Of a DNA stretch of 15,298 bases, positions 1 to 7,359 are shown in pieces. A program made the translations under genes and the position numbers. The notes under the pieces are model-generated. The model was not told the DNA's origin. It ran no database searches and was given only the letters and a program-made list of their open reading frames with translations. Positions within the stretch are counted from its first letter, which is position 1, and every line of letters starts with the position of its first letter. The DNA is from Methylococcaceae bacterium (GTDB taxonomy: Bacteria > Pseudomonadota > Gammaproteobacteria > Methylococcales > Methylococcaceae), in the NCBI GenBank assembly GCA_012026715.1, contig VEPB01000161.1, forward strand, positions 1 to 15,298, given 5' to 3'.

Positions 1-1
1 T

Positions 2-160
2 ATGGAAGAGCTGTTCGTCGCTCCCTTGCACTATGGCTTCGTGATCTTCGGCTGGTTGGCCCTGGCGATCCTTGGCGTGTGGCTGCAAGTTCTGGGCAGT
101 TTTGGCAGCTTGATCGGCAAGCAGATCTGCGAAGCAGTGGATCAGGGCCTGGTGAAGTAA
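2..160 (+). CDS. Small membrane protein or C-terminal end of a longer one (left-edge gene)
   Basis: The reading frame that ends in TAA at 158-160 is open to the left edge. An ATG sits at position 2, so this is either a complete 52-residue protein or the tail of a larger protein cut by the window; the ribosome binding site would lie outside. Residues about 11-31 form one strongly hydrophobic stretch (YGFVIFGWLALAILGVWLQV), which looks like a single membrane-spanning helix. It is followed by a short tail ending in LVK. The composition is that of a real inner-membrane segment rather than a chance frame, and a strong terminator follows about 90 bases downstream. I do not recognise the family and cannot assign a function. 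Confidence 0.5.
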   Translation: MEELFVAPLHYGFVIFGWLALAILGVWLQVLGSFGSLIGKQICEAVDQGLVK

Positions 161-247
161 GGCCATTGAACGTTTGGCCGAATCTTTAAAGGATCGGCCG
201 AGCGTAAAGAGTGGTCGGGGCGGGGCCTTATTCCCCCGCGCCGGCTG

Positions 248-293
248 GGGAGATACGGGATGCCTCAAGGTTCCGTATCTCCCTTTTCGTTTT
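248..293 (+). terminator. Strong rho-independent terminator
   Basis: The stem GGGAGATACGG (248-258) pairs perfectly with CCGTATCTCCC (273-283), 11 base pairs. It can be extended by G259-T272 and A260-T271, leaving a 10-base loop. The T-rich tract TTTTCGTTTT (284-293) follows at once. It ends transcription of the left-edge gene and isolates it from the gene at 352. This is a textbook intrinsic terminator for the plus strand. Confidence 0.9.
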
Positions 294-351
294 CTGAAGT
301 TACGCCGGATCGACAGCGATGGTATCGTGCAGCGTCCTACCTCGTTGACCG

Positions 352-1134
352 ATGCTCGATCACATCCCCCAGGTTCTTCTGCACCATCGCCAGAGTCAGA
401 TTTCCGATGCAGCGGCGGCGTCCCTCTATTTTCTCTGTTGGCAGGTGTCTTGCCACGGCAAGCGGTTTGCGTCTCGTCGAAGTCGACGCGATCCACGGCC
501 CGAGTTCGAACGATGCCTGGCGCAGATCCAGGCCGGTACCGGGACGGAACTGGATCAGTTTCTGATTGCCTGGTTCGAAACTTACCAGTTTTTTGCGGTA
601 AGTCCGGCGGTGCCTGTGGCGCTGGCCGCCTGGCTGCGGGGTTCTTGGCGGCTGCGGTTGATGTTCAGGATTCCCAGTCCCCGTGAGGTCCTGGGGATGC
701 AGGTCGATGGCATTCGGCCGGTTACCCTGATAGCCGATCCGGAACGAATGACTCGGCCGGTGTTGACCAAGGCAAACGGTTTCGCCTTCCTCGTTCACGA
801 TTTGGCACACGCTCACAAGTTTTACGCAGATCCCGATCTGCACGCGGCACAGTGTCGCTTGTTCGTTCGATTGCAGGACGGGCTCGACCGTGGCCTGTTT
901 GAGCCGTTTGCCGACGATGGGGTGTTCGCCGTCAAGTTCGATTACCTCATCAGTGATATGAATACCCATATCGTCCATGGGCTTCTGTATCTACGGGCGA
1001 TTCTGGTGGAGGCCAGTTTGCGGCGGGAGTTGAAGCGTCCAGGAGAAGACGTTTCGAAGTCGGCCTGGGATCAAATTTGCGGAATCCTGCAATGGCTGGC
1101 TCCGGATGTCGTTTTGCCGACATCCGCTCGATAG
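352..1134 (+). CDS. Unrecognised protein with an HDLAHAHK motif
   Basis: This is a 260-residue frame whose middle and C-terminal parts read like a genuine folded protein. The N-terminal 100 residues are rich in Arg and His and less protein-like. The most striking segment is VHDLAHAHKFY at residues 148-158, followed about 50 residues later by FDYLISDMNTHIVHGLLYLRAIL. The spaced His and Asp residues in helical-looking segments could bind a metal, but that is inference. An in-frame TGA at 346-348 sits just before the ATG at 352, so no longer version exists in this frame. No clear Shine-Dalgarno precedes that ATG, so a later start is possible. The gene lies alone between the terminator at 248-293 and the rimP promoter. 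I do not recognise the family; no signal peptide or membrane helix is evident. Confidence 0.6.
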   Translation: MLDHIPQVLLHHRQSQISDAAAASLYFLCWQVSCHGKRFASRRSRRDPRPEFERCLAQIQAGTGTELDQFLIAWFETYQFFAVSPAVPVALAAWLRGSWRLRLMFRIPSPREVLGMQVDGIRPVTLIADPERMTRPVLTKANGFAFLVHDLAHAHKFYADPDLHAAQCRLFVRLQDGLDRGLFEPFADDGVFAVKFDYLISDMNTHIVHGLLYLRAILVEASLRRELKRPGEDVSKSAWDQICGILQWLAPDVVLPTSAR

Positions 1135-1141
1135 CGGATGT
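1103..1141 (+). terminator. Two overlapping alternative hairpins at the 3' end of the 352-1134 gene
   Basis: CGGATGTCG (1103-1111) pairs perfectly with CGACATCCG (1118-1126) over a 6-base loop. ACATCCGCT (1120-1128) pairs perfectly with AGCGGATGT (1133-1141) over a 4-base loop. The two 9-base-pair stems share 1120-1126, so only one can form at a time. The stop codon TAG (1132-1134) lies at the loop/stem junction of the second. The bases after 1141 are TTGTTGG, only weakly T-rich, so termination would be inefficient; the structure may instead protect the mRNA end or be regulatory. Confidence 0.5.
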
Positions 1142-1209
1142 TTGTTGGATGGCACTCATCCGCGCGATGGATTGGATCGATCGCATCTGCAAACGGGCGC
1201 TGCGATAGG

Positions 1210-1238
1210 CTGTCAATGTTTGGCGTTTCTGATATCAT
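1210..1238 (+). promoter_or_regulatory. Sigma70-like promoter of the rimP operon
   Basis: The -10 candidate TATCAT (1233-1238) matches 5 of 6 consensus bases. The -35 candidate CTGTCA (1210-1215) matches 4 of 6, and the spacer is 17 bases. Transcription would start near 1245, giving a leader of about 150 bases before the rimP ATG at 1394. The position, downstream of the previous gene and upstream of the leader hairpins, fits an operon promoter. It is predicted from sequence alone. Confidence 0.5.
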
Positions 1239-1307
1239 GCCCTGAGTTCGGTGTCGCCGTGATGGGAACATGGGCGGCGCGTGGTGTAATTTTCCGCTAG
1301 TGAAAAC

Positions 1308-1327
1308 GGCCCTACGGGGCTTTTTTT
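1308..1327 (+). terminator. First leader terminator hairpin (UACG tetraloop)
   Basis: A short 4-base-pair GC stem is closed by C(UACG)G, a member of the very stable UNCG tetraloop class. It is followed directly by a run of seven T. It lies about 65 bases after the predicted transcription start and 67 bases before the rimP ATG. The stem is short, so termination is probably partial. Confidence 0.6.
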
Positions 1328-1348
1328 GATTCCGGCGGGTTTAGGAAC

Positions 1349-1368
1349 GGGCCTTGTGCCCTTTTTTT
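1349..1368 (+). terminator. Second leader terminator hairpin, just before rimP
   Basis: The stem GGGC/GCCC with a 5-base loop is followed by seven T, ending 25 bases before the rimP ATG at 1394. With the first hairpin it forms a tandem pair. Its 5' arm GGGCC (1349-1353) is complementary to GGCCC (1308-1312) of the first hairpin, so an alternative fold could open both. Confidence 0.6.
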
Positions 1369-1393
1369 GTTGCTACAGGTTTTTGAATCGTCG

Positions 1394-1870
1394 ATGAAAG
1401 GCCCGGAACGATTGACACGGCTAGTGGAGCCGGTTGTGGAAGGCCTTGGCTATGAACTGGTCGGGCTGGAATTCGACGCCAGGGCGCGCATTTTTCGGGT
1501 TTACATCGATCAGCCGGGGGGCGTGACGCTGGATGACTGCACGCGTGTCAGTCACCAGCTAAGCGGGATGATGGATGTGGAGAATCCTATCCCCGGCGAG
1601 TATCAGTTGGAGATTTCCTCGCCGGGGATGGATCGTCCTCTGTTTACGGTGGAGCATTTCCGGCGATTTTCCGGCAGCCTGATTCGGCTGCAACTGGTGC
1701 GCGCCATCGAAGGGCGGCGGCGCTTCAAGGGGCGCCTGGGAGCGGTGGAAGGCGATTTGATTCTGTTGCAGGAAGATGGCGTCGACTATCGGATTCCCTT
1801 TGAGTCCATCGAGAAGGCGCGTGTGGTACCCGAGTTTGAGCAAAAGAATCGGAAAGGACGAGACAGGTAA
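1394..1870 (+). CDS. rimP: Ribosome maturation factor RimP
   Basis: RimP binds the 30S subunit and helps its late assembly. The 158-residue product is the usual family size and begins MKGPERLTRLVEPVVEGLGYELVGLEF, the typical RimP opening in which the GYELVGLEF strand starts the alpha/beta N-terminal domain. The conserved INNER segment VSHQLSGMMDVENPI followed by LEISSPGMDRPL (about residues 55-85) marks the end of that domain, and the remaining part is the small SH3-like C-terminal domain. I chose the ATG at 1394. The frame also has a TTG at 1367, but it lies inside the T-tract of the leader terminator and would add nine residues that do not resemble the family. The AGG at 1378-1379 region is a weak, somewhat distant ribosome binding site. 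The stop overlaps the nusA start (TAATG), indicating translational coupling. Confidence 0.95.
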   Translation: MKGPERLTRLVEPVVEGLGYELVGLEFDARARIFRVYIDQPGGVTLDDCTRVSHQLSGMMDVENPIPGEYQLEISSPGMDRPLFTVEHFRRFSGSLIRLQLVRAIEGRRRFKGRLGAVEGDLILLQEDGVDYRIPFESIEKARVVPEFEQKNRKGRDR

Positions 1871-3375
1871 TGGCGAATAAAGAAATTCTATTGGTGGTGG
1901 ATGTCGTTTCCAACGAGAAGGACATCGAGAAAGAGGTCATATTCAGCGCCATCGAAGACGCGTTGCGGACTGCGACCATCAAACGCCATGAAGGCGCCAT
2001 CGACGCCCGCGTGGCGATCGACCGCAAGACTGGCGACTACGAGACTTTTCGGCGCTGGCTGGTGGTGGAGTACAACGACGATTACGACTACGGCGTTGAA
2101 TTCCCCGAAATCCAGATTTTGGTGGACGAGGCCAGAAAGAAAGATTCCACGGTGCAGGCTGGCGACTACATCGAGGAACCGATGGAGTCCATCGAGTTCG
2201 GCCGCATCGCCGCACAGACCGCCAAGCAGGTTATCGTCCAGAAGGTGCGCGATGCCGAACGCCGCAAGGTGGTCGAAGCCTACAAGGACCGGGTGGGTGA
2301 ATTGCTTACCGGGGTGGTCAAGCGGGTCGAGCGGGGCAGCGTCTACCTGGACCTGGGCGGCAACGTGGAAGCCTTCATCCACAAGGACGACATGATTCCC
2401 CGCGAAGCGGTGCGCAACGGCGATCGCCTGCGCGGCTACCTGATGGCGGTGCGTCCGGAAGCCCGCGGGCCCCAATTGTTCGTTAGCCGGACCTCGCCAG
2501 AGCTGCTGATTGCCCTGTTCCGCCTGGAAGTGCCCGAGGTTGCCGAAGGCATCATCGAGATCAAGGGTGCTGCCCGCGATCCCGGGGTTCGCGCCAAGAT
2601 CGCCGTGAAAAGTAACGACGCTCGCCTCGATCCGGTGGGTGCTTGCGTCGGTATGCGCGGGTCCCGGGTCCAGGCGGTGTCCAACGAACTGGCGGGCGAG
2701 CGGGTCGACATCATCCTGTGGAACGAAAACGACGCCCAGTTCGTGGTCACCGCCATGTCGCCCGCGGAAATCGTCTCCATCGTGGTGGACGAGGACAAGC
2801 ACAGCATGGACGTGGCGGTGGCCGATGAGAATCTGTCCCAAGCCATTGGCCGCGGTGGGCAGAACGTGCGCCTGGCTTCAGAGCTGACCGGCTGGGACCT
2901 CAACGTGATGAGCGCCACCCAGGCGGAGGAGAAAAACGAAGCCGAGGCCGGCAAGCTGATCGAATCCTTCATGGGGCAGCTCAGCATCGATCAGGATATC
3001 GCCGAGATTCTGGTGCGCGAAGGCTTCTCCACGGTGGAGGAGCTGGCCTATGTTCCCGCCAAGGAAATGCTGGAAATCGAGGAATTCGACGAGGATGTGG
3101 TGGAGGAGCTCAGGAACCGGGCGCGCGATGCCTTGCTGATCAAGGCGATCGCCAGCGAAGAGAAGCTGGACGAGGCCGAGCCTGCTGCCGACTTGCTGGC
3201 GATCGAGGGCATGGATCGGGAGCTGGCGTTCCGGCTTGCCAGCCGCGGCATCAGAACCTTGGACGATCTGGCGGAACAGTCCGTCGACGAATTGGTGGAA
3301 ATCGAACCCATGGACGATGAAAAGGCTGCGGGCCTGATCATGAAGGCGCGGGCATCTTGGTTTGCGGAAGGCTAG
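1870..3375 (+). CDS. nusA: Transcription termination/antitermination protein NusA
   Basis: NusA binds RNA polymerase near the RNA exit channel and promotes pausing, intrinsic termination and, with other Nus factors, antitermination. The 501-residue protein has the full proteobacterial layout: an N-terminal polymerase-binding domain (about 1-130), an S1 domain (about 139-200), KH1 with the loop GMRG (261-264), KH2 with GRGG (327-330), then two acidic AR repeats (about 367-420 and 441-499). In E. coli these AR repeats contact the polymerase alpha subunit and lambda N and mask RNA binding. The start ATG overlaps the rimP stop by one base, and AAAGGA lies upstream inside rimP. All domains are intact. 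As the operon's second gene it could feed back on the terminators in the leader. Confidence 0.97.
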   Translation: MANKEILLVVDVVSNEKDIEKEVIFSAIEDALRTATIKRHEGAIDARVAIDRKTGDYETFRRWLVVEYNDDYDYGVEFPEIQILVDEARKKDSTVQAGDYIEEPMESIEFGRIAAQTAKQVIVQKVRDAERRKVVEAYKDRVGELLTGVVKRVERGSVYLDLGGNVEAFIHKDDMIPREAVRNGDRLRGYLMAVRPEARGPQLFVSRTSPELLIALFRLEVPEVAEGIIEIKGAARDPGVRAKIAVKSNDARLDPVGACVGMRGSRVQAVSNELAGERVDIILWNENDAQFVVTAMSPAEIVSIVVDEDKHSMDVAVADENLSQAIGRGGQNVRLASELTGWDLNVMSATQAEEKNEAEAGKLIESFMGQLSIDQDIAEILVREGFSTVEELAYVPAKEMLEIEEFDEDVVEELRNRARDALLIKAIASEEKLDEAEPAADLLAIEGMDRELAFRLASRGIRTLDDLAEQSVDELVEIEPMDDEKAAGLIMKARASWFAEG

Positions 3376-3409
3376 GCGTCTGGGTAGCGGAATAGAGCGG
3401 GGTTAGAAG

Positions 3410-6046
3410 ATGAGCGACGTGACAGTGCGGCAATTGGCCGAAGTTGTAAGGATACCTCTGGACAAGCTGATGACCCAGCTTGAGGACGCGGGTCTGGCCG
3501 TTACCAGCGCGGACGATATTTTGAGCGACGCCGAAAAGGTCAAGTTGCTGAGTTATCTGCGGCAAAGCCATGGCAAGGATCAGCCGGAGGGTGCGGAACC
3601 GAAGCGGGTGACCCTGCAGCGCCGTACCGTCATGGATCTCAAACAGGGCAAGGTTGCCGGAAAGGCCGCCAAGACCATCAGCGTCGAAGTGCGCAAGAAA
3701 CGCACCTACGTGAAGCGCAGCGAACTGCCGGCAGAAACGGATGAACGCCGCGCCGAGGCCGAGCAGGCCCGCCAGGCCTTGGAAGAGCATCAACGCGAGT
3801 TGGAAGCGCAGGAATCGCAGCGGACCAAACAGCGCGAGGAGCAGGTCCGTCGCTTGGCGGAAGACGAAGCGCGCAAACAGGCGGAATTGGAGCAAAAGCG
3901 TCGCCAGGAAGAAGCAAGAGTCGTTGAGGCGGCCACTGCGCAGCCCGCCGTCGTCGAAGCCGTCGTAACGGAACCGGTTCCCGTCAAGGCGCCGGAAAAA
4001 CCGGCCCCGGTTGCCCCAGTAGCGGTGACCCGCCCGGCAACTCAGCCACCCGTCAGGCCCGCAGCCGAACGCCCGGCGCCCGCCGCCGGTGCCGACCGGG
4101 GAGCTGCCAAGAAGAAACCCGCCGGCAGCGAACGAGATCGTGAACGGGAGCGCGAGCGCGGCACCCGGCGTGAAGGCGAGCGCGGTCTGTTCGATCTGGA
4201 CGATCGCAAGATCAAGGCCAAGAAGGGCAAGCAACGCGGGCCGGTGGTGTTGCCGGAGCAGCGGCACGCCTTCGAAAAGCCCACCGCGCCACAGATCCGC
4301 GAAGTATCGATACCGGAGACGATCACCGTGGCAGACTTGGCGATGCGCATGTCGGTCAAGGGCGCCGAGGTGGTGAAGGTCTTGTTCAAGATGGGGGTCA
4401 TGGCGACCATCAACCAGAACCTGGACCAGGAAACCGCCATTCTCGTGGTCGAGGAAATGGGCCACAAGGCCGTCGCCAAGGTCGAGGACGATCTGGAGAC
4501 CGAGATGATGGCCATCTTGGCCACCGAGGACGACGCCGAGCAGACGCCGCGCGCTCCGGTGGTGACCATCATGGGTCACGTCGACCACGGCAAGACCTCG
4601 CTGCTGGACTACATCCGCAAGAGCCGGGTGGCAGCCAGCGAAGCCGGCGGCATCACTCAGCACATCGGTGCCTACACGGTGAAGACCGATCACGGTGCCG
4701 TCACCTTCTTGGATACTCCGGGCCACGCCGCCTTTACGGCCATGCGTGCCCGCGGCGCCAAGGTCACCGATATCGTGGTGCTGGTGGTGGCGGCCGATGA
4801 CGGCGTCATGCCGCAGACCCGCGAGGCGGTGGAGCATTCCCGTGCCGCCGGCGTGCCCATCGTGGTGGCCATCAACAAGATCGACAAATCCGGCGCCGAT
4901 CCGGACCGGGTCAAGCAGGAGTTGGTGGGGTTGAACGTGGTGCCCGAGGAGTGGGGCGGCGATACCCAGTTCGTGCACGTTTCCGCCAAGACCGGCGATG
5001 GCATCGACGGACTGCTGGACTCCATCCTGCTGCAGGCGGAAGTACTGGAGCTGAAGGCTCCCTTCGATGTCCCCGCCGCCGGCGTGGTGTTGGAATCCAA
5101 GCTGGACAAGGGCAGGGGTCCGGTGGCCGACATTCTGGTGCAGAAGGGGGTGCTGCGGAAAGGCGACTTCATCCTGTGCGGTCACGAGTTCGGCCGCATC
5201 CGCGCCATGTTCAATGAAAACGGCAAGCCGCTGAAGGAGGCCGGTCCTTCCACCCCGGTGGAGATCCTTGGCTTGTCGGCCACGCCCAATGCCGGTGACG
5301 ACTTCGTGGTGGTGGCCGATGAGCGCAAGGCCCGGGAAATCGCCTTGCAGCGCGAAGAGAAGCAGCGCACCAGCAAGCTGGCGGCGCAACAGGCAACCCG
5401 CTTGGACGATGTGTTCTCGCGGATGGAAACGGCCGAAGCCGTCGATCTCAACTTGGTGGTGAAGGCGGACGTTCAGGGGAGCTTGGAAGCCCTGCGCTCG
5501 TCGCTGACCGAGTTGTCCACCGACAAGGTCAAGGTCAAGGTGGTGGCCGGCGGCGTGGGCGGCATCAGCGAATCCGACGCCAACCTGGCGCTGGCTTCCG
5601 AGGCCATCATCATCGGCTTCAACGTGCGCGCCGACGCCAGTGCCCGCAAGCTCATCGAGGAGCGCGGCGTCGACCTGCACTACTACAGCATCATCTACGA
5701 AGTCATCGACGAGGTTAAAAAGTCCATCAACGGCATGCTGGAACCGGAGTACAAGGAGCAGATCGTCGGCAACGCCGAGGTCCGCGACGTGTTCCGCTCG
5801 CCCAAGTTCGGCGCCGTCGCCGGCTGCATGGTGGTGGAAGGCTACGTCAAGCGCAACCTGCCCATCCGCGTGCTGCGGGACAACGTGGTCATCTACGAAG
5901 GCCAGCTGGAATCTCTGCGCCGTTTCAAGGACGACGTCGGCGAGGTCAAGATGGGCATGGAATGCGGCATCGGCGTCAAGAACTACAACGACGTCCGCGT
6001 CGGCGACCTGATCGAAGTGTTCGAAAAGGTGTTGGTGACCCGCTAG
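3410..6046 (+). CDS. infB: Translation initiation factor IF-2
   Basis: IF-2 is the GTPase that brings fMet-tRNA to the 30S subunit and drives joining of the 50S subunit. The 878-residue product is close to E. coli length. It has a first IF2-N module (1-55), then a long charged helical linker rich in Glu, Arg and Gln (about 105-175), a Pro/Ala-rich stretch, and an Arg/Glu simple-sequence patch encoded near 4135-4185. A second IF2-N module follows (about 303-355). The G domain has GHVDHGKT (389-396), DTPGH (435-439) and NKID (489-492), with domains II-IV after it. All GTPase motifs are intact. The ATG lies 34 bases after nusA, behind GCGGGG at a 7-base distance. Shorter forms from internal starts are known in E. 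coli; I cannot tell whether they occur here. Confidence 0.97.
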   Translation: MSDVTVRQLAEVVRIPLDKLMTQLEDAGLAVTSADDILSDAEKVKLLSYLRQSHGKDQPEGAEPKRVTLQRRTVMDLKQGKVAGKAAKTISVEVRKKRTYVKRSELPAETDERRAEAEQARQALEEHQRELEAQESQRTKQREEQVRRLAEDEARKQAELEQKRRQEEARVVEAATAQPAVVEAVVTEPVPVKAPEKPAPVAPVAVTRPATQPPVRPAAERPAPAAGADRGAAKKKPAGSERDRERERERGTRREGERGLFDLDDRKIKAKKGKQRGPVVLPEQRHAFEKPTAPQIREVSIPETITVADLAMRMSVKGAEVVKVLFKMGVMATINQNLDQETAILVVEEMGHKAVAKVEDDLETEMMAILATEDDAEQTPRAPVVTIMGHVDHGKTSLLDYIRKSRVAASEAGGITQHIGAYTVKTDHGAVTFLDTPGHAAFTAMRARGAKVTDIVVLVVAADDGVMPQTREAVEHSRAAGVPIVVAINKIDKSGADPDRVKQELVGLNVVPEEWGGDTQFVHVSAKTGDGIDGLLDSILLQAEVLELKAPFDVPAAGVVLESKLDKGRGPVADILVQKGVLRKGDFILCGHEFGRIRAMFNENGKPLKEAGPSTPVEILGLSATPNAGDDFVVVADERKAREIALQREEKQRTSKLAAQQATRLDDVFSRMETAEAVDLNLVVKADVQGSLEALRSSLTELSTDKVKVKVVAGGVGGISESDANLALASEAIIIGFNVRADASARKLIEERGVDLHYYSIIYEVIDEVKKSINGMLEPEYKEQIVGNAEVRDVFRSPKFGAVAGCMVVEGYVKRNLPIRVLRDNVVIYEGQLESLRRFKDDVGEVKMGMECGIGVKNYNDVRVGDLIEVFEKVLVTR

Positions 6047-6049
6047 TCG

Positions 6050-6436
6050 ATGGCCAGAGAGTTCAGCCGCAGCGACCGGGTGGCGTCGCAGTTCCACAAG
6101 GAGATCGCCGACCTGTTGCGCACCGAGGTGCGCGATCCCGTCTTGGGCATGGTCACCGTCAGCAGCGTGGAGGTCAGCAAGGATTTGGCGGTGGTCAAGG
6201 CCTATGTCAGTTTCCTGGGCGCCAAGGAAGTGCCTCAACGCTGCATCAAGCATCTCAACGAGTGGGTGCCGCAACTGCGTCATCTGCTGAGCCGGCGGGT
6301 GCGCATGCGGGTCATGCCGGAGCTGCGTTTCCTCCACGACGATTCCATCGAGCGCGGCATCCGCATGGATGCCTTGCTGGATTCCCTCCACGCCGATACC
6401 AAAGACACCGACGACGAGGTCGACCAGGATCGATGA
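6050..6436 (+). CDS. rbfA: 30S ribosome-binding factor RbfA
   Basis: RbfA is a small KH-fold protein that binds the immature 30S subunit near the 5' helix of 16S rRNA, needed for late maturation and for growth in the cold. The 128-residue product opens MAREFSRSDRVASQFHKEIADLLRTEVRDPVLG, the standard family start. It continues with VTVSSVEVSKDLAVVKAYVS and ends the core with PELRFLHDDSIERGIRMDALL, which are diagnostic. The ATG is three bases after the infB stop. Its end overlaps the truB start (ATGA at 6433-6436), so translation is probably coupled. The last about 15 residues are an acidic tail, as is common. The length and motifs are normal. Confidence 0.96.
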   Translation: MAREFSRSDRVASQFHKEIADLLRTEVRDPVLGMVTVSSVEVSKDLAVVKAYVSFLGAKEVPQRCIKHLNEWVPQLRHLLSRRVRMRVMPELRFLHDDSIERGIRMDALLDSLHADTKDTDDEVDQDR

Positions 6437-7359
6437 GTCGCCGAAACCGGGGCCAGCCCATCGACGGCCTGCTGTTGCTCGACAAGCCTTTCGGCATCAG
6501 TTCCAACGCCGCGGTACAGCGGGCCAAGCGGCTGTTTCAGGCGGCCAAGGTCGGCCACACCGGCAGCCTCGACCCCATCGCCACCGGCGTCCTGCCCCTC
6601 TGCTTCGGCGAGGCCACCAAGCTGTCCGGTTTTCTGTTGGATACCGACAAGGGTTACCGGGTCAGGGTCCGTCTTGGCCGAACCACCACCACCGCCGACA
6701 TCGAGGGTGAGACCCTGCGTGAACGCCCGACGCCGGAACTTACGGCGGAGTCGGTCGAAGCGGTGTTGCGGCAGTTTCGTGGCGATCAGCTGCAAATCCC
6801 TCCCATGTATTCCGCCCTCAAACACCAGGGCCAGCGGCTCTATGACCTGGCCCGCCAAGGCAAAGAGGTCGAACGCACGCCGCGTGCCGTAACGGTCTAC
6901 CGCCTGGATTTGCTCGGCTTCGGCGACGATTGGCTGGATCTGGACGTGCACTGTTCCAAGGGAACCTACATCCGGAGTTTGGCGGTGGATATCGGAGAAT
7001 GCCTGGGTTGCGGCGGTCACGTGGAAGTCTTGCGGCGCACCAGGGTGGGGGAGTTCGCCATTGATCGTGCTGTGACGCTGGAGGGGCTTGAGGCGTTGGA
7101 AGAAGCTCAGCGACTCGCTTGTCTGGTGCCCATGGACCAGATGGTGCGGTGGATGCCGCAAGCCAGCCTCGATGACGAAGGCACGCGGCGGTTTTTGCAG
7201 GGGCAGGCGGTTCGCGCCGCGGTTGCCGATACCGCCGAGCGGGTTCGGGTCTACGACCCTCATGGCCGTTTCATCGGTCTGGCCGACGCGCGGCAGGGCG
7301 TTATACATCCGTGTCGAGTACTGCATCGAAGGACTGAAACGGATGTCGCGGAGAACTAA
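6433..7359 (+). CDS. truB: tRNA pseudouridine(55) synthase TruB
   Basis: TruB converts U55 in the T-arm of elongator tRNAs to pseudouridine and also acts as a tRNA-folding chaperone. The 308-residue product has GLLLLDKPFGISSN near the N terminus, then GHTGSLDPIATGVLP (41-55) with the catalytic Asp47 in the GSLDP motif. YSALKHQGQRLYDLARQGKEVER is the second core signature, and CSKGTYIRSLAVDIGECLG the third. The C-terminal 60 residues fit the PUA-like domain. The frame is open upstream to 5962, but the true start is the ATG at 6433, which overlaps the rbfA stop and precedes the conserved N terminus. It is the last gene of the operon; no rpsO follows, although rpsO commonly lies next to truB in related bacteria. 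Confidence 0.96.
   Translation: MSRRNRGQPIDGLLLLDKPFGISSNAAVQRAKRLFQAAKVGHTGSLDPIATGVLPLCFGEATKLSGFLLDTDKGYRVRVRLGRTTTTADIEGETLRERPTPELTAESVEAVLRQFRGDQLQIPPMYSALKHQGQRLYDLARQGKEVERTPRAVTVYRLDLLGFGDDWLDLDVHCSKGTYIRSLAVDIGECLGCGGHVEVLRRTRVGEFAIDRAVTLEGLEALEEAQRLACLVPMDQMVRWMPQASLDDEGTRRFLQGQAVRAAVADTAERVRVYDPHGRFIGLADARQGVIHPCRVLHRRTETDVAEN

Larger units (their letters stand above)
1255..1369 (+). promoter_or_regulatory. rimP leader region with tandem attenuator-like hairpins
   Basis: The untranslated leader holds three hairpins. CGCCG (1255-1259) pairs with CGGCG (1275-1279). GCCC (1309-1312) pairs with GGGC (1317-1320) around a UACG loop and is followed by seven T (1321-1327). GGGC (1349-1352) pairs with GCCC (1358-1361) and is again followed by seven T (1362-1368). 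The last two look like intrinsic terminators lying inside the operon's own leader. A rimP leader with a premature terminator is a known conserved element in gammaproteobacteria, proposed to be an attenuator. NusA, encoded second in this operon, stimulates pausing and termination, so feedback control is plausible. The assignment rests on position and structure, not on a covariance-model match. Confidence 0.6.

Noticed and set aside
176..199. GGCCGA/TCGGCC inverted repeat as a terminator
   Set aside because: Six base pairs with a 12-base loop and no T-tract; the much stronger terminator at 248-293 explains the transcript end.
337..978. A 213-codon minus-strand frame opposite the HDLAHAHK protein
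   Set aside because: Composition (many His, Gln, Arg, Pro repeats) looks like antisense; the plus-strand frame is the more protein-like. Because the plus gene is itself unrecognised, this rejection is less firm than the others.
1135..1366. A tRNA gene upstream of rimP, as in some gammaproteobacteria
   Set aside because: No cloverleaf or GTTCRANNC T-arm pattern is visible; the region holds only promoter and leader hairpins.
1367..1393. TTG start for rimP at 1367
   Set aside because: It lies in the T-tract of the leader terminator and adds residues outside the family's N-terminus; the ATG at 1394 fits.
3338..6391. A 1017-codon open frame on the minus strand across all of infB
   Set aside because: It is the antisense of a high-GC gene with strong codon bias, giving a His/Asp/Leu/Gly-rich product with no recognisable fold. 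The plus-strand IF-2 is certain.
5962..6432. Upstream extension of the truB frame
   Set aside because: The extension runs through infB and rbfA in another frame and gives Arg/Gly-rich nonsense; ATG 6433 overlaps the rbfA stop as expected.
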